Positions 45,497-56,471 of a DNA stretch of 64,000 nt are shown here, piece by piece (the stretch's first letter is position 1; every line of letters starts with the position of its first letter). The translations under genes and the position numbers were made by a program. The notes under the pieces are model-generated. The model was not told where the DNA came from. It did not search any database and was given only the letters and a program-made list of their open reading frames with translations. This stretch comes from Chrysopilus asiliformis (lineage: Eukaryota; Arthropoda; Insecta; Diptera; Rhagionidae): assembly GCA_964034945.1 (NCBI GenBank), contig OZ035962.1, positions 87,708,650 through 87,772,649 on the forward strand. The letters are read 5' to 3'.

Positions 45497-46055
45497 TCGG
45501 GTCTTTCAACAAGGACATAACAATTTTGTATTTAAATAAAACACAGAATAATTGAGATATCGGGCTGAAATTTATTCCAAGTGTAGTGGACATATTACAT
45601 TTAAGTATGAAATTCGATGTTGTTCATATGGCCACCGCGAGCACGTTTGCTGATTGATTCTTTGGACCCAATTTTCTACCACTCTTCCACACATATCGGC
45701 CGAAAAGTTGGCAATTTCGCGTTCGATATTGTGCCTGAGCTCCTCTAACGTTGTTGGCTTGTTGGCATAAACCAACGACTTAACATAACCCCATAAAAAG
45801 AAATCCAACGGCGTTAAATCGCATGAGCGAGGTGGCCATTCGACCGGACCATTTCTCGAGATTACACGACTACCGAACTTCTCCTTCAATAGATCAATTA
45901 TTTGACCAGCTGTGTGGCATTGATCGTTCGTGAACTTCACCATGATAAAAATGTAAATCTTGACTGACGTTTTAGCATTGCCAGATCATAAAAAAAGTTT
46001 TAGGGTGCGTTTTTATTAAAATACAAAATTATTATGTCCTTGTTGAAAGACCCTT
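45497..46055 (-). mobile_element. Deleted Tc1-like element
   Basis: Inverted ends gggtctttcaacaaggacat on both sides, matching over more than 30 bp, with TA duplications at 45495-45496 and 46056-46057. The 559-bp interior encodes only the C-terminal part of an IS630-Tc1-mariner transposase. Confidence 0.88.
45572..45943 (-). pseudogene. Tc1-like transposase C-terminus
   Basis: Encodes 'QCHTAGQIIDLLKEKFGSRV', 'RNGPVEWPPRSCDLTPLDFF' and 'LWGYVKSLVYANKP'. It aligns with the same region of the fragment at 11540-12366 but belongs to a separate subfamily. The third catalytic acidic residue (LDFF) is kept; the first two catalytic residues are missing. Not functional. Confidence 0.85.
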
Positions 46056-46060
46056 TACAA

Positions 46061-46300
46061 GTATATTAGATTGAGTATACCTTTTGTAACTCTTCGAACT
46101 AATCATCGGACACAAAAATGAACTACACAAGGGATGACAAAAGATTTTGATTTCCGCATGCCTGTTTATGGGTCCGTCTGTCCGAGAACACCATAACTTT
46201 TGAAAGGATTGAGTTACAGACTAGGAATTTTGTATAGTTGTTTCTCATAAATAGCAAGGCTAAAATTTTGCACGGCCAAAATGTGACCATTCCTAATTAC
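46061..46300 (+). repeat. Dispersed (GTCY) repeat, diverged copy
   Basis: 'agtatattagattgagtata', 'aactcttcgaactaatcatc', 'tgacaaaagattttgatttccgcat', a short gtccgtctgtccg run and 'aggattgagttacagact' follow the order seen at 15785-16420. Confidence 0.6.
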
Positions 46301-46763
46301 TTTAATTGTTCAAAAATCAAAAGTTCAATGCAGCTACATAATTATTTTACTAAAGAATACAATTTCCATTCATACAAAAATAATATTTATTGATAAAATT
46401 TTTACAATCATGAACAATTTGGTATAAAAAATGCATTTTAATGAGGTATATTGTTAACTATTTAATAAGGTCTTTACATTTTATGTCTTTACATGTGTTT
46501 ACATTTAAAAACTTTCAAGTAATATTTTATTTAAGTTATAAAACGTTGATATGAAATTTGTTTAAACTGTAACTAATAAACGTTTTTACCTTTCTTACAT
46601 ATAAGAAAGGCGTTAAAATCTCTTGAGAAGTCGAAATCATAACGGTATTAGTGATAGTTGTAGGATGTAGTGGTATTCGGTAAATTGTTTCAAGCGTTTT
46701 TTTAATTTTTTTAAATCGTAGGAGACTGATTTTCTAACTACACCACTGGTTTTTACCAACTTA
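46301..46763. other. Intergenic AT-rich DNA
   Basis: Nothing recognised between the (GTCY) repeat and the MITE downstream of ankyrin gene B. Confidence 0.35.
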
Positions 46764-47280
46764 AAGTTGGTCCTCCATTACCATGACTTTTCCCAACTGC
46801 AAAAAATAGAGACACATTTATGTGAAGATACCTTGGCGAGAAAGGGAGATAAGAATCAACTGCAAAAATTTGTCGGCAACTGCAAAAATTTTTTCCCCGC
46901 TTTTTTTATGGCGATTTTATGGTTGCAGTTGACGGACTTGAACTTTTTTATAGCGAATTCTACTACAATCACACATTGTCCCTGTAAGTGAATAGTGAGC
47001 CCAGACACATACAAAGTGCTATTATAGCGTAGCTGTCATTTTTCATGTAGTTCAAACACACACATGCAGCTGTATACATAGCTTTATTTCTATGCTAATT
47101 TGAACCTTATATTCATAGCAAAAGGTTTGATATGATTGCTATAAAGTTGTTAAACTGGAAGGGAAAGCGTTTATACTTGTATTCAGTCATTCCTATTTAG
47201 ATCTATATAAGTCTATCTTGCTCTAGTTTTCTGCATTTTTTTGCAGTTACAGAAGTCATGGTAATGGAGATCCTCCTTTA
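46764..47280. mobile_element. Inverted-repeat element at 3' flank of ankyrin gene B
   Basis: The left ctccattaccatgacttttc...aactgcaaaaaa and the complement of the right ctgcatttttttgcagtt...agaagtcatggtaatggag form inverted repeats of about 40 bp with some mismatches. The element ends about 55 bp beyond the ankyrin gene B stop codon, so it probably overlaps that gene's 3' UTR. Confidence 0.68.
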
Positions 47281-47336
47281 GCCTCCGAATTCCGCAAATT
47301 TTCTGGGTATCAAATTATCCACAAATTTCATGTTCA

Positions 47337-50300
47337 TCACTTGAATAGGTACTTTCTGCGATTCTCATTGATTTCCCTCCATTCCATTAAATTCGATTTA
47401 TTATCTTTTACAAAATTTAAATGTACTGCAATACAATCATAAAAATTTCGATCATTTGCAAATACCAAAGACTCCAAACACGAAATCGCATGTTTTTCAT
47501 CCGCAAATATTTTTTTATAACTACAATTTTGGTGAATTTCTTCAAATAGTTTTAGAGCTTCGTCGAATTTTTGTTCTTTGATTAGAAGATGGCCCTTCAT
47601 GGAATCAGTCATTAAATGGAATATTTTATCACTCTTTTTACGTGAGAATTCCTCAAGTTGCAGAATCGCCTCTTCATAACGCCGCATCCTGGCTAAATCA
47701 AAGGCAACGCACAATTTCGTCAATTCGAAAAATTTCACTTGATTTTCCTCACAACTGAATGTCGGTGGTTTTGAAAAGTCGCTTAAAGCTCTTTGAATTT
47801 CGGGAATCGTTGAGAAACTTATTGCGTGAATGAGTTTTTTCAAAAGTTCCATCGAATCCAATTCTTCAGTTAATGTATCTGTCTTATTTAGTTGGTAATG
47901 CTGTTTCAATATATTTTTATTTATTTTTAGCAAAAAATTGATTTGTTCGTTTTGAAAATATGACATCAGCAAATTACTGTGAATGAATATCACAAATAGA
48001 TTTTGGGATTTTAACTTATTTGAATGTTTTTCAAGTAATAATTTTAATTGCCTCATTTTGGAGTTATTTGCCTTATCCTCAAAAATCAACCATAACTCGG
48101 TGTCGGCTTTGATCAAATCTTCGCAAAATTTGTTAAAATATTCTTTTCCACGATCGAACGCCAATTCGAAAATATTTTTCCCGCTGGAATTGAAGGCAGT
48201 GAAAAAAGTTATGACATCACTTTCGATTTCCTGTAAAAGTTTATAATTTCCCTCTTCAAAATGTTGAAAGCATTTGTCGATTGTGGTTAAAAACTTTTGA
48301 AGGTCCTTAGATTTTGTCAAATCTACTGGCATTTGTTGGAAACTATTTTTGCAATCGTAAAATGCACCATTTTCCAATAGCATTTTTACCATGTTGTAAT
48401 TATCAACTTCACAAGCTCGATGCAGTGGTGAATTACCCCGGAAATCAATGGAATTAATTCCAATTCCCTTTTCGAGCAAAAATTTTGCAAGTTTAGTTGA
48501 TTTCAAACAAACTGCCTCATGTAAAATGGTTGATCCATGCTCATCTAAAGTATTTATAGCTTTCTTGTGTGTTAACTTTTTATGAAATTCCAAATCTCCA
48601 TCTTTCACGGCGTCAAACATCTTTTGAACTGCATTCAGATATGTTTTAATATTTTCATCTTTTGTGAGGTCGATTGGTTTTTTGCCGATATTGTCGCGAA
48701 TTTCAAAAGAAGCGCCGATTTCCAATAAATCTTTCACGATTGTGAAATTATTGGTGGCCGCGGCAATGTGAAGTGGTGTCTGCCCTAAGTTGTCCTTTGG
48801 ATTCATATCTCCTTTGCAACGATTAACCATGTGAACTACAATCGCTTGACCCTTTTTTACTGCGACGTGAAGTGCAGTCTCACCATTTCTGTTGCGATTG
48901 TTTATTGTTTCGGGTTTTTGGTCTAAAAAAAATATACAAAATATATTAAAAATTATATTATTTACTTTTGCAAGCTAATTGACTAGGCATCGAGGCTGGG
49001 TTCTCGCATAAAGGCACTCATTTTTCTTAGGCTTGCTTTAAGCGACATTTTGAGATATTTTGATGCGTGGAATTCGGACCTCATAAAGGACAAAACATGA
49101 AGATACGCTTTCTTGGAAACTGTTACTTCGATAAGAGTGCACTTGCCATTGGAATTCAAAAATATTTGTCAGCGGCGCATTTTTCTTTAATAATATCTAC
49201 CCATAGCGCATTTTTATACTCTATATGATATATCATATAGGAGTAATTAGATTTAGTATAAAAAACTATTTTGTTTTTAAATTGTTTAAAAGGCACCCGT
49301 TATAACTATCGTTACTTTTTGAAAAGTTGTTAGAAAACTAAGATTATCATAAAACTCATTTACAAAAAATTTCAAGTCGCTAGCTTAACGCGTCCTCGAG
49401 TTATCTTAACATCAAAATCGGGCTCAGCGACCCCAAAAACCCCAAAAAGAGATTTTTCTTCGGAAAATTTTAGGAAAAGGATAAGCCTTACTTACCCATT
49501 AAAAAATTCAGAACCATTGCTCTGTGCATAGCGGCGATATGATTCGGTTTATTGCCATCATTATCCTCAAGATCCACACGTGCACCATGTTTAAGCAATG
49601 AATTAGTAATCTGCATTGTACTCTCAAATTCCGCGGCCAAATGCAAAGCAGTTCGGCCATTTTCATCCTTCAAATCGATGTCAAGTTTTGGACAGATGTC
49701 AAGTAATAAATTGACGCATCTCTGCTGGTCTGCTTGCACGGCGATACCCAACACTGTTCCATGTTTAGAGACAAAATTTGGGTTTGCTTTCTTTGCTACT
49801 AACAATTTAACAATCATTAGATGCCCCTCGCGTGCCGCTAAGTGTAATGGCGTTAAGCCGTCTAATCCTTGGACGTTCTTGTCACTCTTTGGAAGGAGTT
49901 TTTTGCACACTTCCAAATTCCCATGCATGGCTGCGAAATGTAACGGGATGTTGCCGTCATCGTCTCTGCTATTCACATCGCAACCGTGTTTAATCAGGGT
50001 TTCCACAATCGAAGCAGGACAAAACCCCGCCGCTAAGTGAAGGAGCGACCTTAGGTTTGAACCTTTTACCGTTAAATCTGAAAGGACGTTCCATTTTTTC
50101 TTTTCATTTCCAATTAGTTTTTCAATGAAGTAAAATTGCAGCAATTCGAATGCACGTACGATTGGCTTTGGCTCTCCAGCGTTCACATCAAACTGTCCTT
50201 TGATGAGAAAATCAAACATCGGGCGGTTATCGTTTTCCACTACGAAAGTCAACAAGGATTTTCCATTTTCTTCTTTCTTAATGTTGAAATTTTGTCCTAT

Positions 50301-53300
50301 TAGATCCTGTAGAACATCTATAGATGATCGAGACACGCACTTCATTTTAGGCATTGCAGCGCCATTTTGTATTAAAAATTGCAAAATTTTTAACCTAGAA
50401 AAATGACATGCGTAGTCGGAAAGGGTCATTTGATATCTGAAGTAGGAATTTAAATTTCCACACAGTTTCAGAAGAGCTTTTAAGAATTTTATGTTTCCTC
50501 TTTCAATACATTCAAAAAGCATTTCCTCTATCAGAAAAACTGTGTTTTCATCTCGAGATAAGTTTTCGATTAGAGCTTGAAAAGCTCTGACATCGCTGAT
50601 CTTGCCTGCCATTTTTAAATCCTTCGCGCCAAATTTGAAATTTGTCTGAATCAAGAATTTTATGATGTCGTATTTTTCTTCTGCAACAGCGATATTTACA
50701 GGAGTTTGTAAATTTTCATCTGGTGAGTCTAATTGCAATCCTTTTTCTAATAATATTTTGAAAATATCAACGTTTCCCCGTTTAGCTGCAATATGGAGGG
50801 CTGTTTGCTTGTTTTCGCTTACGTAATTCACATCGATGTCATTTCCGGTCACTATTTTTTGAACCAACTTCAAATCATTACAGGAAACTGCAAAGTGCAA
50901 AGGATCGCCATCAATTTTAGCGCCATTTTCAATTAACCATGAGACAATTTCAATATTTCGACGCTCTATAGCAAGATCTAAAGCGCTTTTACCGTTGTCA
51001 GTTTCCAAATTCACATCGGCGCCATTTTGTATCAAAATTTTTACAGCGTTGAGGCAGTTATTAGCTGAAGCAAAATGCAGCGCTGCCAGACCTTCTTTCT
51101 GTTGAAAATCTGGAATGTCCCCAGATTGGATTAAAATTTCCATAAAATCTGCTCGATTGTATGCAGCAGCCAATTGCAAATATGTGAAATGTTTTCCAAT
51201 AGATTTAAAATCGATGTCTAACTCTAAATTAAATTCGTATTCACATTCAAATGAGAGAAGATGTTGGAATATTTCCAAGTCGTTTTTAGCAATCGCAGTA
51301 TGAATCGGCCGAAAGTTATCTTTGTCGGATATTTCTACACTTTTCGGACAAACTTTGATGATATACAATACTGTATCAATTGACCCGTTCAATACTGCGT
51401 AGTGCAGTGGCGTACGCTTAGAGACATCCGGTGCTAGTAAAAATTTCCGTGATTGTGGAAACCTTTTTATCACCATTTCAATATAGCCAAAGTGTCCATG
51501 AAATGCTGCAGTGTGGAAAATGTTTTGGCGCTCTTTATTGTCTTCCATCAGGTTTTTGAAATTATAGTATTTTAAAAAATGACTGAACAGTTTTTTGTCT
51601 TTTTTCTTTGCGCACATTTGTATAATGGATTTTCTCTCCTCGTCTCTTGAATTCACGTCTATTGAAGTGTTTTTGAAAATTTCAATTGCGTTTTCCACTT
51701 GATCTGCGCTTAAAGCGTTGAAGAATTGAATGCGGTTTGACAGAATATCACTTATATAATTAAGATTATTTCTATAAGCATCAAAATTATGTTCTTCAAA
51801 TTTTTTAGTATTTTTTCTCAAATTATTTGCAGGAGATCTCTTGGAAAATTCGATAATATTGTTCAAAATTGTTCTTCTAGTGTCGCAAGGTAGCAAATCA
51901 TTAATGATATTTTCATGGGCCAAATGATTCCGAAGCTGTGTTCCCACCAGGAGTGGGATTGGATCGTCTAAATAGAAAACGTTGTGCGAGAGTGTTTCAC
52001 TGTTTAATTCCAAAATGTCAAGAAGTATCATCTCTAAGATGTACATATAGTTGCCGCCAAAGTTACTTTTTAGGATTGTTTGAAATCCGTACCAAAATTC
52101 CAGATTTGGATTATAGAAGCCAGTAGTGCTTTCAGCAACCAAAACCGCATTGATACCTGCTTTGTGTTTTTTAAGGATCTGCTGTGCACGTTCCATGGAT
52201 TTCGCCAGCAAATTATCCCGCAGGCTGATTGGTAATTTATCCTTTGTACCTTGGCCAGTTTTCATACTGTGGCCATGCTCGTAAATGTTGAAAATCTGTT
52301 TGGTTTTATAACCGCAGAGGTCACTTATTCTATCAATGATGGCTTTTATCTTTTCATAAACAAAATATCCTTTTTCCTTGCTCATTTGTAATGCTTTTTC
52401 CTCAATCATGCGATAATCATCAATTAGATTCATTTTGTTATTCGTAATCAAAGTTTTTATATCTAAGTTGACGTCCAGTAACTGTAAATCATGAATCAAA
52501 TGTTTCTTTTCAATTTCATCTAGTGATGTCAGCAGCTTGATTTCCGTGAGGACATTCAGGAAATTCTGGTATGAAGCATCAGTTAGTGAGTTTTTCGTTT
52601 TCATAAATTTCAGTATAGAGCCATCAAATTTTGATGAATCAAGTTCAGAATAGATCTTAGGAAAAAGTGATGCATGTCTTTCAAGTACGAAGAAGTGACC
52701 AGCAGTTAATTCATTATCCTTCGAATCCACCTCTATTCTGCCATAGTTGAAAATCTCCATTACTCGAGGCGATCGAATTTCTAAATTCTTAATACTGTCA
52801 ATCACTTCGCAGTGCATTTCCATCATAATATCTGCAGCGCATAATCCAATGTCCATTAAATCATTTTTGATTTCCGATATTTGGCTGGAGTTGAATTTTT
52901 CCTCCATGATTTTCTGGCGGTATTCAACGGATTTTGAGTGTGAAACGCTATCTCGCAGACCTTCCATCATTTCTTTTGCGTCATTGCGCAGCAAATTTAC
53001 AAATTTCCCACCGATTCCAGTGGAAAGATTTGGTGAAGTCCAAGAGTTCTTAATATTTTCACCAACAATTTGAATTCCCCGTTGGAATAAAACGTAACTA
53101 TCACCTTTAGTAATTCCAATGTCATTTAACGAATGTGTTATACTTTTTATTACTGACAACGATGTCATATCTCTTATTTTATAGTAATCTTCATAAAATG
53201 ATTTCCAACTGCCATCGTTTTCCAATACTTCCTCAATAAAATCTTCTCGTCTACCCAATTTGTCACATGACTTCCAATTTATATCCTTGCTGGCAACACT

Positions 53301-54185
53301 CACAAACAAATCCATCACAGTTGGTTTAAACATTTTCAAATAATTGCACAATTTCTCCTTGCTAATCACATAACGATAGTAAAAACTGTACCTAACTGTG
53401 CTCTTGTAGTTTTTTAAAAATTGCAGTAAGAAAAACTCAATTTCCTCCCACGGAACCCGATTATAAGTCCCTTTTAGGACTGCTTTTAGAGTGAAAATTT
53501 GCTTTGCCATTTCTTTAGCTACAAATAAAAACATCTCGTCGATTTCTTTGTGTTCATAAATTAAAAATCGATCTACAGTTTCCAATAAAAATGCCAATCT
53601 TTCCTTAATTTCGTCTAAACTCAATAAAGTTTTTGAAATTTCCCCATAAACGCTTGATTCAAATTTTAACTGCACCAAAGTGGTTTCCAGGAGAATTCTA
53701 AACTTTTCCCATATTGGAATATTTTGAATAATCGCCAATTGATACGATTTTGAAATAGCTATATCCAACAAATCTCTCTCTGTTGAGTTTTCGCACCAAA
53801 TTTCAATGAGTTTTTGAAACATTTTAATATTTGAATTCCAGATGGTGTAATAAAATGCGTTTCTTTGGTTCGAATCTACAGTAGTTGGAACAAATTCCTT
53901 GGAAACATTTTCGAAAATCCGCAACATATTATTTTTGTGTTTTAATATCAGTTCTAGGACACTGAAAGCATTGTATTTGCACGCCAAAAGTATTGGATTT
54001 GTATCTTTTAGGGAATAGTTTGTAATTTTTTTTGAATCACGGCAGGAAAAGTCTGGATATTCGCCTTTAAAAATGCGCAACTGTTCGGTCCAGACGAAAA
54101 ATATGTTCGATTTTCTCAAAGTAATTGCTCGGCCGATGTTTTTCACGATTTTTAAGTATTCATGAGTGAGGTTGTCTGATTCCAT
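47337..54185 (-). CDS. Giant ankyrin-repeat protein with HEPN-like motifs (B)
   Basis: Two exons (54185-49496 and 48922-47337) join in phase across an intron with GTAAGT donor and TTTTTTAG acceptor, giving 2,091 residues. The layout matches paralogue A: a helical N-terminal region with R411-DSVS-H416 and R752-NHLA-H757, ankyrin repeats from about 844 to 1756 (e.g. GLTPLHLAAREGHLMIVKLL), and a C-terminal helical region without repeats. Both R-x4-H motifs and adjoining residues (LRDSVSH.KSVE; QLRNHLAH.N) are conserved between A and B although the surrounding N-terminal sequence has diverged considerably, which favours functional constraint. The start MESDNL aligns with MEPEDL of A. Role unknown; a ribonuclease- or immunity-type function is possible from the fold inference only. 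The intron interrupts the ankyrin array and is absent from A. Confidence 0.85.
48923..49495 (-). other. Intron of ankyrin gene B with repeat content
   Basis: A 573-bp intron with donor ggGTAAGT and acceptor ttttttttAG. Its 5' part (about 49235-49470) resembles the dispersed (GTCY)-element body: 'taggagtaattagatttagta', 'atttcaagtcgctagcttaa', 'cgcgtcctcgagttatctta'. Paralogue A has uninterrupted coding sequence at the equivalent place. Confidence 0.75.
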
Positions 54186-54582
54186 GATGGAAAATTTGTC
54201 TAAAAAATAAGAAAGTTCAAGAAATTGAAAAACAAATCTGTTAATCTGAAGCTATACCTTTTAGAAAATTCTACTCGTCAATTTTGGTTTCTCTTATAAT
54301 AGCTGGCAATGTAGAAATATGAAAAAAGCCTACAAGAAATGTTGTAAAAAAAATTAAAAAAAAATCAAAAAAAAACAGAATTTGAAAAAAAAATAAAAAG
54401 CTGTTATTTAAAAAGATTGCACTAAAAAGGAAAAAAAATAGAATTTTCCCCGGAAAATACCAGAAAAAGAATAATCACGTTATTTTTACAGGACCTTACG
54501 TTATCCTTGAGGCGGGGATGAGCCACGGAACGGTTTGGGGTGGAGCCTCTAGTGTTTACAATAAACCAAACCAGTAAAATCA
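54186..54582. other. Upstream flank of ankyrin gene B
   Basis: It presumably includes the 5' UTR and promoter of gene B. A possible 5' splice acceptor-like tract lies just upstream of the ATG, but no upstream exon can be assigned. Positions 54345-54510 are A-rich and match part of the dispersed repeat seen at 1600-1900. Confidence 0.4.
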
Positions 54583-54823
54583 AGCAGTGCAGCAATCATG
54601 TATTCCGACGCGTCTCCGTATTTCGACTTCGACGCAGGTTTTAACTCTTGACTTCGCCATATCAGCAGCTTCAAATTTCCTAGAGTGACAGTCAGAATCA
54701 CGTTTCGATTCATAGTGACGATTCCGCGAAAGTTCAAGCTGCAGATATGGCGAAGTCAAGAGTTAAAAGCTGCGTCGGAGTCGAAAGACGGAGAGGCGTC
54801 GGAATACATGATTGATGCCCAGG
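54583..54823 (-). mobile_element. Foldback MITE, copy 2
   Basis: Arms match 18749-18977 (caatcatgtattccgacgcg at the left; complement at the right). The central segment (ctgactgtcact / agtgacagtcag) is inverted relative to copy 1. About 241 bp. Confidence 0.8.
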
Positions 54824-54853
54824 TATTGTTACTACCTGCAACGAAAGAGAGTA

Positions 54854-55239
54854 CAGTAATTCCCGGATAACCACTTCTCGGATAACTGCACAACCGTTTT
54901 AAGTGCAACAGTAATTCGAACCCCATGTACCTTTTTGAGGATTCCATACAATATTTAACGCTCAACTGCAACACGCTTAAGAGCAAAACCCCTATTACTG
55001 CAAAAAAAATTGTCTTCAATCAAGTTCCTTCGTCACATACTTTTCCTCAGATAAGTGCACAAGTGCTTTTTTTAAAACGTTTTTGTTATATTTTCTTGAT
55101 TCTGTGTATGCATCTGTACCCTCATAAGTGCATAATTTCGTGCAGTAAAAAGGGTCCCTCATAAATGCACAATCGGATAAGCGCAAACCCTCGTAACTGC
55201 ATAACAACTCCAGAATGTACAGTTACCCGAGGATTACTG
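54854..55239. mobile_element. pogo/Tigger-like MITE
   Basis: Ends CAGTAATTCCCGGATAAC and (complement) CAGTAATCCTCGGGTAAC are inverted repeats. TA flanks at 54852-54853 and 55240-55241. Internal 'ggataactgcacaa' and 'aagtgca' motifs are typical of degraded Tigger-type elements. 386 bp, noncoding. Confidence 0.78.
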
Positions 55240-55241
55240 TA

Positions 55242-55985
55242 ATGCAAGTTGTAAAACGAACTCACATGTTGGAATACTTACCTACTTGCTGGGTTAATCG
55301 CTGTACTGACACATATTGCAATTACGCACACGTAGAATGCATTATGTTGCACGACTATTTGAAATACATTCGCCAATTTATAGCGGCGAACCATTAGAAA
55401 GCCGGCTCTTTAGCAACAGGTGACCTATTTGTGTTTACTTCTCAATTTGTTTACTCCACACTATTAAATTTCTTTATTGTTTCGCACATGTTTATTTATT
55501 CTACCCACAGAAAAAATTCCCATATCTTTTGCTCCAAAAAAACGTGAAAAAAACTACCTGGTGGTGGTACGAAATATTTTGCGGTATTATAAATAACTCT
55601 TGAATGAACAAAAATTGTAAAAACCGATTTATTCTTTAGATAAATAAATAAGTACTCACTCTATTGCATATTATAGGAACATTTTTATGAATGGCACGCA
55701 TAAATTGGTATAAAAATTGAATTTCAATTGAACAAAATTACTGATGATATTTACGTATCAACTCAACATTGCGAAATAGCGAAAAAGTGTTATCAATTTG
55801 TCAATCCACATATAAATCAGCTGGTTTGTTTATTCGCACGATGGCAACTCTATAAATCAAGTATGGCGGGAAAATATTTTAAAAAATACACCGTATGGAT
55901 AAAGTGTATATTTTCAAGCTTGCGTAGAGTCAACGAACTGAAAGTTTTTCACATTTGCTATGTGTATTTGGGGCTGTCCTTTAAA
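55242..55985. other. Intergenic DNA
   Basis: No gene or clear repeat was recognised. Confidence 0.35.
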
Positions 55986-56471
55986 GTGCCCATAGACGGC
56001 CAACTTTGTTGCCAACCTGGTCGCCAACCTGGTTGGTAGTTTTTACCACAGACGAGACGGAATGTTGGCAACCAAGTTGTCAACTTCATTTTTAACAAGA
56101 TCCCGTCGACTTTAGGTGATTTCTCTAATTTTTTTATTGTTTATAGTTTACTATATGGTTATAGGACAACTATAGGGTATATTTTGACTAGTGAAAAATG
56201 AGTAAGGATTTGTTATTGGTATTGGTTTTAAACGAGTTGTGCGAAGATGAACAACTCAATGCAACTGAGATTGGCAACCAGGTTGTAAACTTGCCTACAG
56301 ACACTCCAACATGAACGCCAACATGCTAAGTTTTCAAAATTTTTTGATTTTACACCAACCTCGTCGACAACATGAAAAACCAACCGTCAACTTGGCCACA
56401 GACGTACAACATCGACTCCAACATTGCATGTTGGCGACCAGGTTGGCAACAAAGTTGGCCGTCTATGGGCC
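55986..56471. mobile_element. MITE with long inverted repeats
   Basis: The left gcccatagacggccaacttt continues to about 37 bp and is the exact complement of the right end (ending ccgtctatgggc). Subterminal copies of 'ttggcaacca' and 'gttggc' recur through the element. The flanks cctttaaa and ccttttat are a weak 8-bp match, so a hAT-like origin is possible but unproven. No coding capacity. Confidence 0.82.

Noticed and set aside
49552..50040. 162-aa plus-strand open frame
   Set aside because: Antisense shadow of the ankyrin gene B coding sequence.
36925..54185. Bacterial (for example Wolbachia) origin of the ankyrin genes
   Set aside because: Gene B has a standard eukaryotic intron and both genes lie among insect repeats with the same base composition. 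Old lateral transfer cannot be excluded but nothing in the sequence supports it.
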